NCBI GenBank assembly: GCA_051294375.1
Contig: CM119264.1
Coordinates: 13,981,323-14,045,322 of the forward strand
DNA: 64,000 nucleotides
Direction: 5' to 3'
Origin: Paraspadella gotoi
Taxonomy: Eukaryota > Chaetognatha
In this document: piece by piece, positions 45,602-57,339 of the stretch
Numbering within the stretch: position 1 is the first letter of the stretch
How the letters are laid out: every line of letters begins with the position of its first letter
Made by a program: the position numbers and the translations under genes
The notes under the pieces: model-generated
What the model was told of the DNA's origin: nothing
Seen by the model: the letters and a program-made list of their open reading frames with translations, nothing else
The model's database searches: none

Positions 45602-45905
45602 NNNNNNNNNNNNNNNNNNNNNNNNNNNNNNNNNNNNNNNNNNNNNNNNNNNNNNNNNNNNNNNNNNNNNNNNNNNNNNNNNNNNNNNNNNNNNNNNNNN
45701 NNNNNNNNNNNNNNNNNNNNNNNNNNNNNNNNNNNNNNNNNNNNNNNNNNNNNNNNNNNNNNNNNNNNNNNNNNNNNNNNNNNNNNNNNNNNNNNNNNNN
45801 NNNNNNNNNNNNNNNNNNNNNNNNNNNNNNNNNNNNNNNNNNNNNNNNNNNNNNNNNNNNNNNNNNNNNNNNNNNNNNNNNNNNNNNNNNNNNNNNNNNN
45901 NNNNN
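45602..45905. other. Assembly gap, 304 N
   Basis: 304 N. The long frames across it are artefacts. Confidence 0.99.
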
Positions 45906-46090
45906 TAAAAAAACATCATTTTGCTTTCAAAGCTAAGAAAGTATAGACTTAAGAATAAGTTTTTAAACAGAATAAAGAATTAAAATTGAATTTTGATGAG
46001 CCAATCCCATGGATTGTCTTCATGAGGTGAACTTGACCTTTCCAATATTTTTTTTAGAAATTTCTTTTGTATTCCGGCTCTTTCCGGCTG
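45906..46090. repeat. Inverted repeat partner of 52555-52735
   Basis: AACATCATTTTGCTTTCAAA, TATAGACTTAAGAATAAGTT and CCAATCCCATGGATT here equal the reverse complement of 52735 back to about 52600. Confidence 0.85.
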
Positions 46091-46802
46091 TCTCTCTCTG
46101 CTCTCTATCTGCTCACTCCTCTCTCTCTCTCCTCTCTGCTCGTCTTCGCTCTTCTCTGCTCTCTCTCTCCTCTCTCTCTCTCGTACGAGCGCTCTCTCTC
46201 TCTCTCATCTCTTCGCTCTCTGACGGCGTTTTTTCGCTTGCTTTGAAAATGAGCAGCGATAAAAAAGAAAACGCGCCCGTTATTGGCGGGGAGAAAATTG
46301 GAAGAGAGGGGAGGCAATTAGAGAGAGAGAGGGAAAAGGAGAGATCAAGAAAAAGAGAGTCATATTTGAGCGGAAAATGACGGGGAAAGGAGTTGGAGAC
46401 AAAAATGTCGCCCTCGAACGAAGCCGCGATTGAAAAAAAAAAGGATGGCGATGAGAAAAGCTTTGTAGAAGCTAAAGTCGAGCTTGGAATAGTCATAAGG
46501 TGAAAGTACGCTATAAAAGTGAGAGAAGAGAAGAGAGAGAGAGAGAGAGACGAGAAGAGAGAGAAGAGAGAGAGAGAGAGGAGAGTTTCAGTGGAGATTT
46601 TTAGCAAGTATTAGAAAAAAGAAGAACAGGTACGAGGAGGTTGAATCTCTATCGCCGAGAAGCGATACCACAGTGAAAGGTTTTTGAAAAGAAGAGAGTA
46701 AGAGATTGGGCATCGTTGAGAGCGTGAAGGACGTGAAGTGAAGTTAAAACAGAAAAGGGCGCCGATTGATGAGAGAGGAGAGAGAGAGAGAGAAGAGAGA
46801 GA

Positions 46803-46851
<49 letters not shown>

Positions 46852-47660
46852 AGAAGACGTTGTGCTCTGAGAAACAGTACTGGTCGATAGTAAGGCAACC
46901 GAACGTAGCTTCAGGGAAGCAAGTGAACTAAAACGAAAAACAGTGAAAGAGGAAAAGAGGAACCCAAAAATAAATTTTTTTGAGAAGGCATTTCGAAAGA
47001 GAAAATTCACCAAAAACAAGATAGCAAAAGGCCGAAATAAAAATGAGAGATCATAATACAGTATGTTTTACAAACAAGCCTAAACGAACAAAAAGAATAA
47101 AGACTGTAGGGTCTTTTTAAAACAACAAAATATAGACCAGAAAGCTGACATTTATAGACCCCCAATTGTTAGCTGTAAAAGCGACCGAGAAGCAAGGCTC
47201 GCAAATATTTGAAAGAATGTACGGCAGGCAATTTCCGAGAGTGGCAGTTTTATTTGAGGTTTGCAGTTGATCTTTGAGGGCGACGCGGTCGGAAAAAAAA
47301 CTAATGGAATGAAAAGGAAATAACAAAATATCGCTAAATAACCTAAGTGACTCGCTTCAAGGCCGAAAGGCACTTAAGTCTTAATTTCTTAGGAAAATAT
47401 TTTTTCGACGATGTTAAATTTGTGAATTGACACACCGTAAATTAACAGCTATTGTTTTATTTTAGATTCAACGATCATCTTTAACCAACTAGTTCTAAAA
47501 TATTATTGTGAAATGTTTGTGTAAACTTCAACTTCAAGTAATATCCTCCCTTATATTATTAATGTTATTTTTTATCTCACTTTTGCCAACTCCTATTTTT
47601 TTTTTTTTTTTTTGGTCTTCAGTCCGCTCGTTTGTTTTCTTTCATATTATTTAACGATCT
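46090..47660. repeat. Long repeat block E, copy 1
   Basis: CT arrays (46088-46215), GAAAATGAGCAGCGATAAAA (about 46245), GA arrays (46522-46585 and 46768-46855), TACAGTATGTTTTACAAACA (about 47057), then ACTAGTTCTAAAATATT. 55226-56120 is colinear and error-rich. No believable frame survives in both copies before the possible exon at 47671. Confidence 0.8.
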
Positions 47661-47670
47661 TCTTTCGCAG

Positions 47671-48053
47671 GGAAGAACTCGACGCGCCAAATATATCGGT
47701 TCTGAGCCTCGTTACTGTCGCAACGACGGTCAAACATTGTTTTATGGTGCTCGGAATCCGCTCGACTTTGGAGCTCCAAGCTACTTGGCCATTCTTCTCT
47801 GGCAGCATTCTATTTTTAAGGCGAGCCGTCAGATGTTACTGGGCAAGGGAGATGGGCAGACCATCTTCCGCTCGTACGGCCAACTCCGCGATCGGTTTTC
47901 TTCCCTCGTGGCATATCTAGCCCTTTTCTGCACGATGTCATTCTGCGTTCGGCCTCGGCATGGAGAGATCACCGTCAGTCGCGCACGCGAGTGGCAGCCC
48001 GGTCGACAGAGCCGAATCAGAGAGGGCCGTTGGCTTAAAAAGAATCGACCGAG
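47671..48053 (+). CDS. Possible internal coding exon, function unknown
   Basis: A TTCTTTCGCAG acceptor after a long T tract opens a stretch that runs to a strong donor, CGAG|GTAAGAG, at 48053. One frame stays open across it and includes YCRNDGQTLFYGARNPLDFG and APSYLAILLWQ. A second frame is open over the first 250 nt. A near-copy at 56322-56600 keeps the acceptor and most of the first 200 nt but with indels, and diverges before the donor. The sequence is CpG-rich and non-repetitive, unlike its surroundings. I do not recognise the peptide, and the frame choice is uncertain. Confidence 0.3.
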
Positions 48054-48059
48054 GTAAGA

Positions 48060-49560
48060 GTTTGACTCTCAACTCATTACGCTCTACCTTTTGCGGAGAA
48101 ATATGAGCACATTTTGAGAGCTCTGCGAACCTAATGTAAGCAGATAAACACAATACTCGCTGTTGCCTTATACTGATATGACTAGAGATAGATTAGTATA
48201 AGCCATGTTTTAATCTTGCAACAGCTGAACGGAAAACTTTGATAATGAACGGGGAACCGCGCGTTCGGAAAAAAGCGGCACTTGAGGAAAGGATGAAAAG
48301 TGATTGGCCATAGCTAAGCCTAGCTAGCGAAATCAGCTGCAATCTTAATGATAATTCGCAAATTTGGATTACGTTCTGTTTTTTTGCACACTCTACTGGC
48401 AGACGAGCGCGGAAGTCAAATATAACCTTATGTAAGCTGCTTGTACCGTTGGTTAAGAGGAGTTAACGATACACTACGAGTGAGGCATCCTGAGAAACAC
48501 AGAACAGCCGAGTCGGTCGGCGTAGTGACAAGTCTTGTGTACAAGGATTACTTCTTGAACGATGAGCAAAAGTGTGGAGAGTTATGGTCACAGCGGCTCG
48601 GGTTTGACATGTGATAGGACCAATATGATGGATAGAAGGAGCAAGTCCTCAGGGCTGTTAAGACTTTGAGGTAATCGCGACCGCTACAGTGACAAAGCAA
48701 ATACAACAGTTACACAATGAGGCAAAAGCGTGAATACACTAGGACTAGTGGACGGTCTTAAGCAAGCTGTGCACAAACGCAGAAGAAGAAAGTGCGTTAT
48801 GAGAACTGTGGGTACTTGAATATGAATACAGTAGCAAGGATAATTCCTGCGTAATGTGGTGTGTGTTACAGCCTCTGAGGCTAACATGTGATTAAAGCCA
48901 GACGTGAAGGATGGTGGACGGTGATGCGAGCGGAACTGAGTGTAATGGTTAAATACGCCAACATCGGTGAAATCTTATTTTTATCACCACAAAGATTAAG
49001 CATAATCAAACGATCGTGTGGTGGCAGATCACTTACTTTGTTTTCTACCTTGTCTGTCGATGTCAATATAAAATTAAATGAGGCGCTTCAGTACAAAACA
49101 TCAATTTAATTTATAACTCTCATAAAGAGACGATCTAAGATCTTTTAAGCCCTCGCCTATATACGACCACGCGCTCTCTGATAGCGAAGTCCATCGACGT
49201 ATATAGTGTATGAGTTTATGCATATCCATGGCGCGCTGTTATTTGCTCTGCTTTCTTTCCATTATTTTTTCTGCCTCTTCACTCGGGTACGCGTCGTCCC
49301 AGATCCACTCCGAGTCTACTCTTTACACTTTGCCTATTACAGTTAATCATTCTTCTTTTCTGCACTCGTTCTCGGAAAATTCTTGGCGTATCTATCTTCT
49401 CAAAATATATTTGCCGGGGTAACAGTCCCTTTTTGTTCCTCTTCTTCGGTCGTTTCTTCACCTAGCTAACAATGCGTCTCGTGCGGTCTCATAAATTGCT
49501 CCACCTTCTTATCTGGGGCTCTATTACTTTTGCTTGTCCTCTTTATCACAGACCCTTACC
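48060..49560. other. Unique-looking DNA, no gene recognised
   Basis: Ordinary base composition with little repeat content, unlike its surroundings. All frames are short and none shows family resemblance. Confidence 0.35.
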
Positions 49561-51120
49561 ATCTCCTCTTATCTTTTTTGTTCTTTAGGCCTTGTCTTTG
49601 TGGCTAATCACTGACTCACTGGTGATTATCTTGGTCTCTCTCATCTCTTTCTATTCTTCGCATCTTTCCTCCGTTCTTCTGGTGTTCCTGCTCTCTCTTG
49701 TGATTTTTTCTCTTCGAAGATGCCTTCTGCAAAATTTTATTCAGGATAGTTTGGTCTTCCTCTTTTCCTCTTTTCATCACTTTTTCGTTCTTTTATCTCT
49801 TCTTTTTCTCATCGGCTCGTTGCTATCTCTCTTCTTTTTCTTGCTTTCTTGCTTCTCTTTCATTGCCTCTGTCCTTACGTCTCTATTTCGTTCCTGCTGT
49901 CCTCTCTCCCCCTCCTCGTTCACCTCCCTCCTTCCTCTGCTGGTCGCCCCTCCTCTCCTCTCGCTCTACGCCCTCTCTCTCCAGGCTTTCCACTCACGCA
50001 GATCACACACGTTAATTTTCTAGACATCTCCTCGTCCCGCTATCACTTCCCTCCTATGTATCAATCTATATCTGTCTCCTCCCACCCTCCCAATCTCAAG
50101 CGCCATTCGTCGTCCAGCCGTCCACCCGGTGGATACTCTTCCCGGCGCAGCCTCCCCACCCCATCTCATGCGCGTGTCCTATACCCTCACCTCAGCCTCC
50201 TCTCTCTCTATCAGCTCTGTTTCGCCTCTCTCTTTTCTTATCCCTCTCACTCTTAATTCTTCTCCTTTCATTATCACGTTTTATCTCGCATGCTTCATCT
50301 ACGCTGTCTCCTCACTTTGTTCTCGCGTCTCTTCTCTGCGTCTCCCATCCGCGGACTTCTACCTCCATACTTCATCACGTTCGTTCCCATATATGGTCTG
50401 ATTCTGTCACGTTCCTCTTCTCTCCATCCTGTTGATTCGATCTCTCCTTCTCTCTCGTCCGATCCTGTCATCCGATCATTCCTGTTCCGCTTCTTTCTTC
50501 TTCGTACTCTCATCGAACATTATCGCCGCATCAAATACGCTCTCCAGTCCGAACGTGCTCTGTTCTTGCACATTCAGCACTTACTTTCCTCGTTTCGCTC
50601 GCTCACCCCCTCCTCGTTCGTATCTCTCGTCACTCCTCTCTATCATCTTCTCTCTATCTCTTCTCTCTCTCTTCTCGCCTCCTATCCTTATCTCTCCTAC
50701 TTTTAACTGCATCTCGTCAAATTCCTGACGGCATATAGATAGTCATCTCGAGTCGTCTCTCCATTTCTTTCTCTCATAATGACTCTCGTGAGTCTTCCTC
50801 TATGCTCTATCTCTCCTCTTCCTCTCTGCTCTCTCTCTTCTCGTCTCTCATCTCTCTCTCTCTCTCTGCATGCTATGCATTGCGCGTTTCGTCTACCTTC
50901 TCTGACAACGTCGTCTCTCTCATATCGTCACTCGTCTCTGCCGTCTTCTGCTCACTTCTCTCTCTCGTCTCTTCTCTTTATTTCTCCCTCTACATATGCT
51001 ACTATCTCTCATTCTGTCAGTGTCGTATCCTTTCGATACCCAGCGCTCTCCTGTTTTGTCTTGTTCATGTTACTCTCCCTTTTTGGCTCATACACTCCCG
51101 ACGTCTATTCCTTGGGATAG
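49560..51120. repeat. 1.5-kb degraded pyrimidine-rich tract
   Basis: CT-dominated throughout but without long pure arrays. It gives serine/leucine-rich frames of 90-140 codons in several phases, and lack of one preferred frame argues against coding. Confidence 0.6.
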
Positions 51121-52310
51121 GATTTAAATAAGCAAGAGAGATAACGGGCTTTTCGGCGATTTAGAGATCTCAGAGAACTAATCACCAGAGAGAGAGAAGA
51201 GAGAGAGAGAGAGAAGAGAGTACCTCGGTTACTAGATTTTGTAGGACACGAGAGATGTAGAGAGAGAGAAGAGAGAGACTGAGTAAGGAGTAGAAGTAGA
51301 GATGAGAGCTGGAGCATAAGCCATAAACGTCTGAAATTATTCATTGAAGATACCATATAAATAAGACAGGCGTTATTTATTTGTCTGAATGGACATAAAA
51401 CTAGCATCGTTTCTCTCGTTGATAGCTGCCTCGAAATTTCTATGTCTTTCGCGAAGGGATCATCAGAAGCTGGTTATACTTATGGTAGCAGATTGTCGGC
51501 CTCTGCTTGAAATAGGTGAAATTGAACACTGTCAGATGCAATATCCACGAATGTGCTTCATTCTCTCTTCAACCAACCAATTTTCTCATGACTAAACTAC
51601 CATTCTGTCTCACGAGCTCACAAATATATAATAACGGTAATTACTTTAATACTTTTCATAAACGCAATATATAGGAGTTAGTTAGCTGCCCTCAAAGACT
51701 CACGATCTACTGCTGACATCGTGAGGCTTAGGCAAATAGAAAAATTTGTAATATTAGCAATGTCTATACTCTAGTCAAATTCGTATGCCATCTAATTCAT
51801 ACTGTACAAAGTCGTAATAGTTTGTTATCGAAATCGGCGCAATCAGCACGTTCATTTCACAGTTTTCGTGTACGGAGCGGTCTCCGATTACACTTCGTGT
51901 GCATGGAAACCTTAACTTTCCATTCTTGTGACCTAATATCCCGTCATTCGTGCATATCAAATATCTGATCTCTCTTGTAGTTCCACGTTCGAACGGGTGG
52001 ACTTACTGTCCGAAACGACGATCTCTCAGCTTAGTTTCCTCGCATCGACTCGGACTGGTCTCTCTAATGCTACGCAACGACGATCAAATGACGCGGCAAA
52101 CTGAGGACCTAAGCTCGTCTGGCGACCAACATGATTACGTTTTAGGTTTTAGTCGACGTCCTCTGCCCAGTTCCTTCCCGCCTAATAACCGGCTGACGAG
52201 TATTTACGATATTATAATGTTATGTTCTCTGCTGCACCTTTTTCTCTCTTCTATATGTATCAGGAAATATACTGTTATGAGTCGTATCTAGAGAGAGAAT
52301 TTGATGAGTA
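51120..52310. other. GA array and unassigned DNA
   Basis: GA arrays at 51184-51280. From about 51370 the sequence is the first copy of block F, with a near-copy at 57350-57850. Confidence 0.4.
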
Positions 52311-52491
52311 TGTATATTTACCGTCGACATGAGAAAAATGAGGGCGAGAGAGAGGGAAGGCGGGGTGGTCGATACACAAAGGAATAAACTAATAAAAGTG
52401 AAAGGAAGAAAAGGAGAAAGTGGAAGAGGTTAAAGTGTAGGAGGGGGGAAGGGAGTAACAAAGACAGGAAGAAGGAGAGAGAGGAGGTTAG

Positions 52492-52523
<32 letters not shown>

Positions 52524-53700
52524 GCCGAGAGAGAGAGAGACAGCGCGGAATACAAAGAATTAAAAATTTCAAACAAAAAAAATATTGGAAAGTCCAGTTC
52601 ACTGCAAGAAGACGAATCCATGGGATTGGCTGCATCAAAATTCAAATTTTAATTTCTTTATTCTGCGTTTAAAAACTTATTCTTAAGTCTATACTTTCTT
52701 AGCTTTTGAAAGCCAAAATGATGTTTTTTTTTGTTTTTTTTTTTTTTAAAAGGAGGGATAGCAGCTCATTGTTTGCCTAAACATATCTACGGTACGTAAT
52801 CGGGCCGGGGACGGGGGGACAGGGTCGGGCCGCGCCGGCAGGGAAAGACGGAGGAGAGAGAGGAGGACGAGAGAGAGTTGACGAGAGAGACAGGGGAGGG
52901 ATCTGCTTGCCAGAAAGCAGTGTTTCTAAAAGAGGATCAGGCTCCAAACAGCGCCCGAGAAATTCACTGTCCGTCTCCAATGGAGTCGAGAATTTTGTCG
53001 AGAGAAGTTAACCTGACCTTTTGTCATTCTCCAGGACTCGGGAACTATAACATAAGCGAGGCTGCGTTCGACAAATTGCATAGGCAGGCTAAACAGTGGA
53101 TTTTTCCTTACTTCCAATCTCGTGGAGTATAAATAAATTTAGAATGCGCTTCTTGCCTTGTACAATTTATCAGGACCAAATCGTTTTGATTGCATAATAA
53201 ATTGATATAACAAATAAGAAACTGGGAAGGAAAAAAATTAATTGTATCACTACCTCTCCCTACTTATTTATACCATTTATTCATTCATACTTAATAATAT
53301 GTTCTCTTCACACTTCTTTCTCCGCCTTGTCCTCTTTTTTTTTAAAAACGAAAATCGTTTTTCTATAGGTAATTTTTTAAGATTAAACTTGCACATTCCA
53401 CTCCTCACCATTCTGGAACTACAACGGCGTCATGAGAATTACTGCACAAACGTGACAACTTTTCCACTTCTTTTTTCTTTCCAAAAATAAAACACTCATT
53501 TTTAACTACGGAATTTCAAAAAAATTTAAAAAAGAAAATTCGAACGGTCGGCCGTGTCTTTCTTTTTTTAGGAGAGACAGGAGAAAAAAAGTGAAAAGGG
53601 TCAGCGGGTCAGGAGGTGATCTTCTTTTTCTGTTTTTCGTCTGAACCTCTCTCGTGCGGTTGCGATTGAAAAAGTACTAGGGTCTCGGATCCCTCAATTG
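51370..53700. repeat. Long repeat block F, copy 1
   Basis: Colinear with about 57350-58800: GGCGTTATTTATTTGT, GATTGTCGGCCTCT, ATGACGCGGCAAACTGAGG, GGTGTCGATACACAAAGGA-like, GA arrays, the possible terminal exon (53035-53132), ACCATTCTGGAACTACAACG and GGAGAGACAGGAG. Copy 1 holds longer spacer sequence in places. Confidence 0.8.
53035..53132 (+). CDS. Possible terminal coding exon, function unknown
   Basis: A CATTCTCCAG acceptor is followed by an open frame reading LGNYNISEAAFDKLHRQAK, then QWIFPYFQSRGV and TAA. An AATAAA signal overlaps the stop (53132-53137), with another about 60 nt downstream. Acceptor, compact non-repetitive peptide, stop and polyadenylation signal together look like a genuine 3' exon. 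A near-copy at about 58283-58375 keeps the acceptor and the TATAAATAAA end but has lost bases internally, consistent with read error. I do not recognise the family and could not find the preceding exon with confidence. Confidence 0.4.
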
Positions 53701-54190
53701 GTTCATCTTCTTCAGGTCCTCCTCCTCCCTCTCCTCATCTCTCTGCTCCCGATCTGTCAGGGTATGCTCTCGTCTGCTCCTCATCTCTTTCTTCTCCTTA
53801 TCGAATTTCTACTCATCTTCTCTCTTCTTCTCCTCTCTCTCTCCTCTTCCCCTCTCCTCTCTCTCCCTCTCGTTCTCCAACTATACCTAATATTTCTACT
53901 ATTTTCAAACCGGTTTAATCACTTTCTTTCGTTCTGATTTGCTTTGTTTCTAGCTCATATGTTGAGCGAATGAATATTTCATTGTGTAATATACGTCGCT
54001 AACTTGGCAGTGGATGTATAGTGAACAGGATCTAATATTGACGAGTGTAGGCATTTGTAGCGGCCAGATGCGTAGATCGAAGTTTCCGATAGCACGACAG
54101 GTAAAAGATATTACAGATTATAGAGGACACTAAGTAATTAAGTACGAAACAGTCACACCGCGACTTATTTGGAGTTGAATTGTCATCCCG
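53700..54190. other. No gene seen
   Basis: CT-rich until about 53900, then unassigned sequence. Confidence 0.4.
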
Positions 54191-54196
54191 AGCTTC

Positions 54197-54211
54197 GCGA
54201 AGAGAGAGAGA

Positions 54212-54294
<83 letters not shown>

Positions 54295-54297
54295 TAA
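54197..54297. repeat. (GA)n microsatellite
   Basis: About 45 GA units with a few interruptions. Confidence 0.96.
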
Positions 54298-54299
54298 AT

Positions 54300-54765
54300 T
54301 TCTAACTTCCAGGTTCTTTCAGAATCTATTCATTCGCCACTCAAGCTTATGAAGATCAAGAAAAATTGTTCGCCTTGACTTGAGTTGGTTAGTCAAGCCT
54401 TTTCATTTTTTCACAGAAAAAATGAAAAAGGTGAAAAGGCCGTGACCACTGACTAGATCTCAGCTTCCAAGATGCTTAAAAGGGAAGAGAGCGAGAGAAT
54501 AATGCGCGAGAAAAGCAAGAAAAAAAGATCCAGGAATGTGAAGACGGAAGCAAACCTTGGTGACTGAGTCGCTCACAGTATTGGTTTTATGTATTTCGTA
54601 CGTACCTGTAGAAAAATGAATATTCTCATCTATTATTTCGATCTCAAATGAGGCATATTAAATATTAAAGTATAAAAAAATTGCAATTACTTGTTTTTTA
54701 CTAAATTTTATATATATTTTGTTATATTCCTTTCATTCGTTGCGTTTGGTTATAAGAAAAAAAGA
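54300..54765. other. No gene seen
   Basis: AT-rich DNA with no recognised feature. Confidence 0.4.
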
Positions 54766-54766
54766 C

Positions 54767-54895
54767 TTTTGCGTTCACAACGATTTTTTATTTACAGTTT
54801 AGACTTAGATAGTCATCAGCTGATGAAGACTCTCAAGAGAGCCGAAACATGTACGACTCTCTCAACTGTCAATAAAAATCGTTGTGAACGCAAAA
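54767..54895. mobile_element. 129-bp palindromic element
   Basis: A 22-bp sequence with core TTTTGCGTTCACAACGATTT (left arm 54767-54788) is repeated exactly in reverse complement at 54874-54895. The 85-nt centre carries a hammerhead-like core and an AATAAA (54871-54876). It lies in AT-rich DNA and has no coding content. It could be a small non-autonomous retroelement or two converging fragments of one. Confidence 0.65.
54811..54858 (+). ncRNA. Hammerhead-ribozyme-like core
   Basis: CTGATGA (54820-54826) and CGAAAC (54843-54848) are the two conserved hammerhead boxes. Stem II is G828-C843, an A829/C842 mismatch, then five pairs (830-834 with 837-841) closed by an AA loop. One extra A (54827) follows CTGATGA. 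After GAAA, ACATGT could form a two-pair stem III with an AT loop, followed by A853 as cleavage site (GTA). Stem I is weak: C854-G819, then GACT (855-858) with AGTC (811-814) across a four-base internal loop. Minimal hammerheads of this style are known from Penelope-like retroelements; activity here is unproven. Confidence 0.5.
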
Positions 54896-55201
54896 ACTGT
54901 TTTTCCTAATATAAAATTTAATAAAATTTAAATATACAATTTAATAAATTTCATTATATAGTATATATTAGATTTAATTATATTCTTTATATAGAGTAAT
55001 TTATATATTTATATATTCGCTGTTAAAGCCTGTTATTTAGACACGATCTTCCTTTAATCCAAATTTTCAGACATCTCGTATTGTCTACTATCGATTCTCT
55101 CGTGTTCACAGACACCAAATCTCAACTCTCCAACAGCCCGTTCTCCAAAACTCGAGTTTCGATTTCGTTCGCGTAAAGACGGAAACGAGAGGAGAGTAAA
55201 T

Positions 55202-55226
55202 NNNNNNNNNNNNNNNNNNNNNNNNN
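55202..55226. other. Assembly gap, 25 N
   Basis: Exactly 25 N. The left flank (55020-55200) recurs at 59600-59850. Confidence 0.99.
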
Positions 55227-55261
<35 letters not shown>

Positions 55262-55407
55262 CTCTCCCGTTTTTCCTTCTTTGAAAAATGAGCAGCGATA
55301 AAAAAGAAACGCGCCGTTATTGCGGGAAGAAATTGGAGAGAGGGGAGCATTAGAGAGAGAGAGGGAAAAGGAGAGATCAAGAAAAGAGAGTCAATTTGAG
55401 GGAAATG

Positions 55408-55417
55408 NNNNNNNNNN
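55408..55417. other. Assembly gap, 10 N
   Basis: Exactly 10 N, then a GA array. Confidence 0.99.
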
Positions 55418-55448
<31 letters not shown>

Positions 55449-56120
55449 GGTGATCTGAGAAAACAGATGTCGATAGTAAGCAACGAACGTAGCTTCAGGG
55501 GAAGCAAGAAACTAAAACATCAAAGAAAAAAGTGAAAGAGGAAAAGAGGAACCCAAAATAAAATTTTTTTGAGGAGGCATTTCGAAATAGAAAAATTCAC
55601 AAAACGAGATAGAAAGAGCGAAATAAAAATGAGAGGATCAATAATACAGTATGTTTTACAAACAAGCCTAAAAAACAAAAGAATAAAGACTGTAGGGTCT
55701 TTTTTAAAACAACAAAATATAGACAGAAAGTGACATTTATAGACCCCCATTGTCAGCTGTAAAACGACCGAAGAAGCAAGGCTGGCAAATATTTGAAAAG
55801 AAGTACGCAGCAATTTCCGAAGTGCAGTTTATTTGAGTTTCAGTTGATCTTGGGCGACGCGTCGGGAAAAAAACTAATGGAAGAAAAGCGAAATAACAAA
55901 ATATCGCTAAATAACCTTAAGTGCTCGCTTCAGGCCGAGAAGGCACTTAAGTCTTAATTCTTTAGGAAAATATTTTTTCACGATTTAATTTTATTGACAC
56001 ACCGTAAAATATACAGACTTTGTTTTTATTTTTAATTCAACGATATTTTAACCAACTAGTTCTAAAAATATTGTAAATGAAAATTCAACTTCAAGTAATA
56101 TCCTCCTTATATTATTAAGT

Positions 56121-56278
56121 NNNNNNNNNNNNNNNNNNNNNNNNNNNNNNNNNNNNNNNNNNNNNNNNNNNNNNNNNNNNNNNNNNNNNNNNNNNNNNNN
56201 NNNNNNNNNNNNNNNNNNNNNNNNNNNNNNNNNNNNNNNNNNNNNNNNNNNNNNNNNNNNNNNNNNNNNNNNNNNNNN
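56121..56278. other. Assembly gap, 158 N
   Basis: 158 N replacing the region that corresponds to about 47560-47640. Confidence 0.99.
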
Positions 56279-56659
56279 TGTCTCGTTGCTGTTTTTCATT
56301 TTTTACGATCTTCCTTTGGCAGGGAAGGACCTCACGCGCCACACGGTTTCGTAAGCCTCGTACGTCCAACGACGGTCACCATTGTTTATGGTGCTCGGAA
56401 TCCGCTCGACTTTGGAGCTCCAAGCTACTTGGCCATTCTTCTCGGCCGCATTTTTTTAAGGCGGCCGTCAAAAGTTGTTACTGGCAAGTGGCAACATCTT
56501 CCCTCGTAGCGGCCAACTCCCGATCGGTTCTTCCCTCGTGGCATACCCGCCTCATCCCGCGCGGCCCTCACCCCACCGTAAACCGAACCAGAGACTCGTA
56601 AAAATGCTAAGAGTTTCTCTCCTCTTCCTCTTTTCGGAAATGAGATTTTGAATCTCTGC

Positions 56660-57180
56660 AAACCATGACAATAAAAAATACTCGTTTCCTTCTTGATTAT
56701 ATAATATATAAAAATGTTTTATGACGAGGACTGAAAAAAGGTTCGGAAAGATTGAAAGATGTCGAGTAATTCCATTGTACTAAACACGCACGAAATCAGA
56801 ATTTATGAAATTGAAATTTTGTTACTTTTTTTTTTTTTTTTTTTTTTGGCAAATATCGCGCGGAACATTTGTGTAAGCGCTTTTGGGCGAAGAGTGACAA
56901 CTCGGTGACCGAGAAAACGATCGTCGGCGTATGAAAGTCGTTCAAAAATTCTTGAACGAGAAAAAAGTGTGGATCTTATTTTTCCAAGAGAGCATTCTCC
57001 GGTTGAGCCGATCATCTTGTATCATTTCCCGATATGGGCGCTCTACACTCCATTATTATAACTCTTCTGAGGCCCAATCTTTCCCCTAAAGACGCGTTCA
57101 TATCGAATCATCGCTGATTTATGGTTTTTGCAACCATGGCGCCCTTTGGTTCTCCATCTCCGACCTCCGTCTCTCTTTCA
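56660..57180. other. No gene recognised
   Basis: A poly-T tract (56827-56847) followed by moderately CpG-rich, non-repetitive DNA to about 57130. A minus-strand frame (56803-57015) ends in polylysine from the T tract and is not convincing. Confidence 0.35.
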
Positions 57181-57209
57181 CTTTCTTTCTTTCTTTCTTT
57201 CTTTCTTTC

Positions 57210-57283
57210 NNNNNNNNNNNNNNNNNNNNNNNNNNNNNNNNNNNNNNNNNNNNNNNNNNNNNNNNNNNNNNNNNNNNNNNNNN
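57210..57283. other. Assembly gap, 74 N
   Basis: 74 N between a (CTTT)n run and a GA array. Confidence 0.99.
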
Positions 57284-57339
57284 GAGAGAGAGAGAGAGAG
57301 AGAGAGAGCGGGCATCGCCATAAAGTCTGACTTTTCTTG

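Larger units (their letters stand above)
55227..56600. repeat. Long repeat block E, copy 2, with gaps
   Basis: Near-copy of 46090-47950 with many missing single bases: GAAAAATGAGCAGCGATAAA (55283), TACAGTATGTTTTACAAACA (about 55646), AACCAACTAGTTCTAAAA and GTGCTCGGAATCCGCTCGAC (about 56390). Confidence 0.82.

Noticed and set aside
48888-48920. Similarity of GTGAAGGATGGTGGACG to the repeat at 18108-18120
   Set aside because: The match is under 20 nt with no extension on either side, so chance is a sufficient explanation.
49592-51131. Series of 90-140 codon frames suggesting membrane proteins
   Set aside because: The hydrophobic look comes from a pyrimidine-rich tract; frames change phase continually and none dominates.
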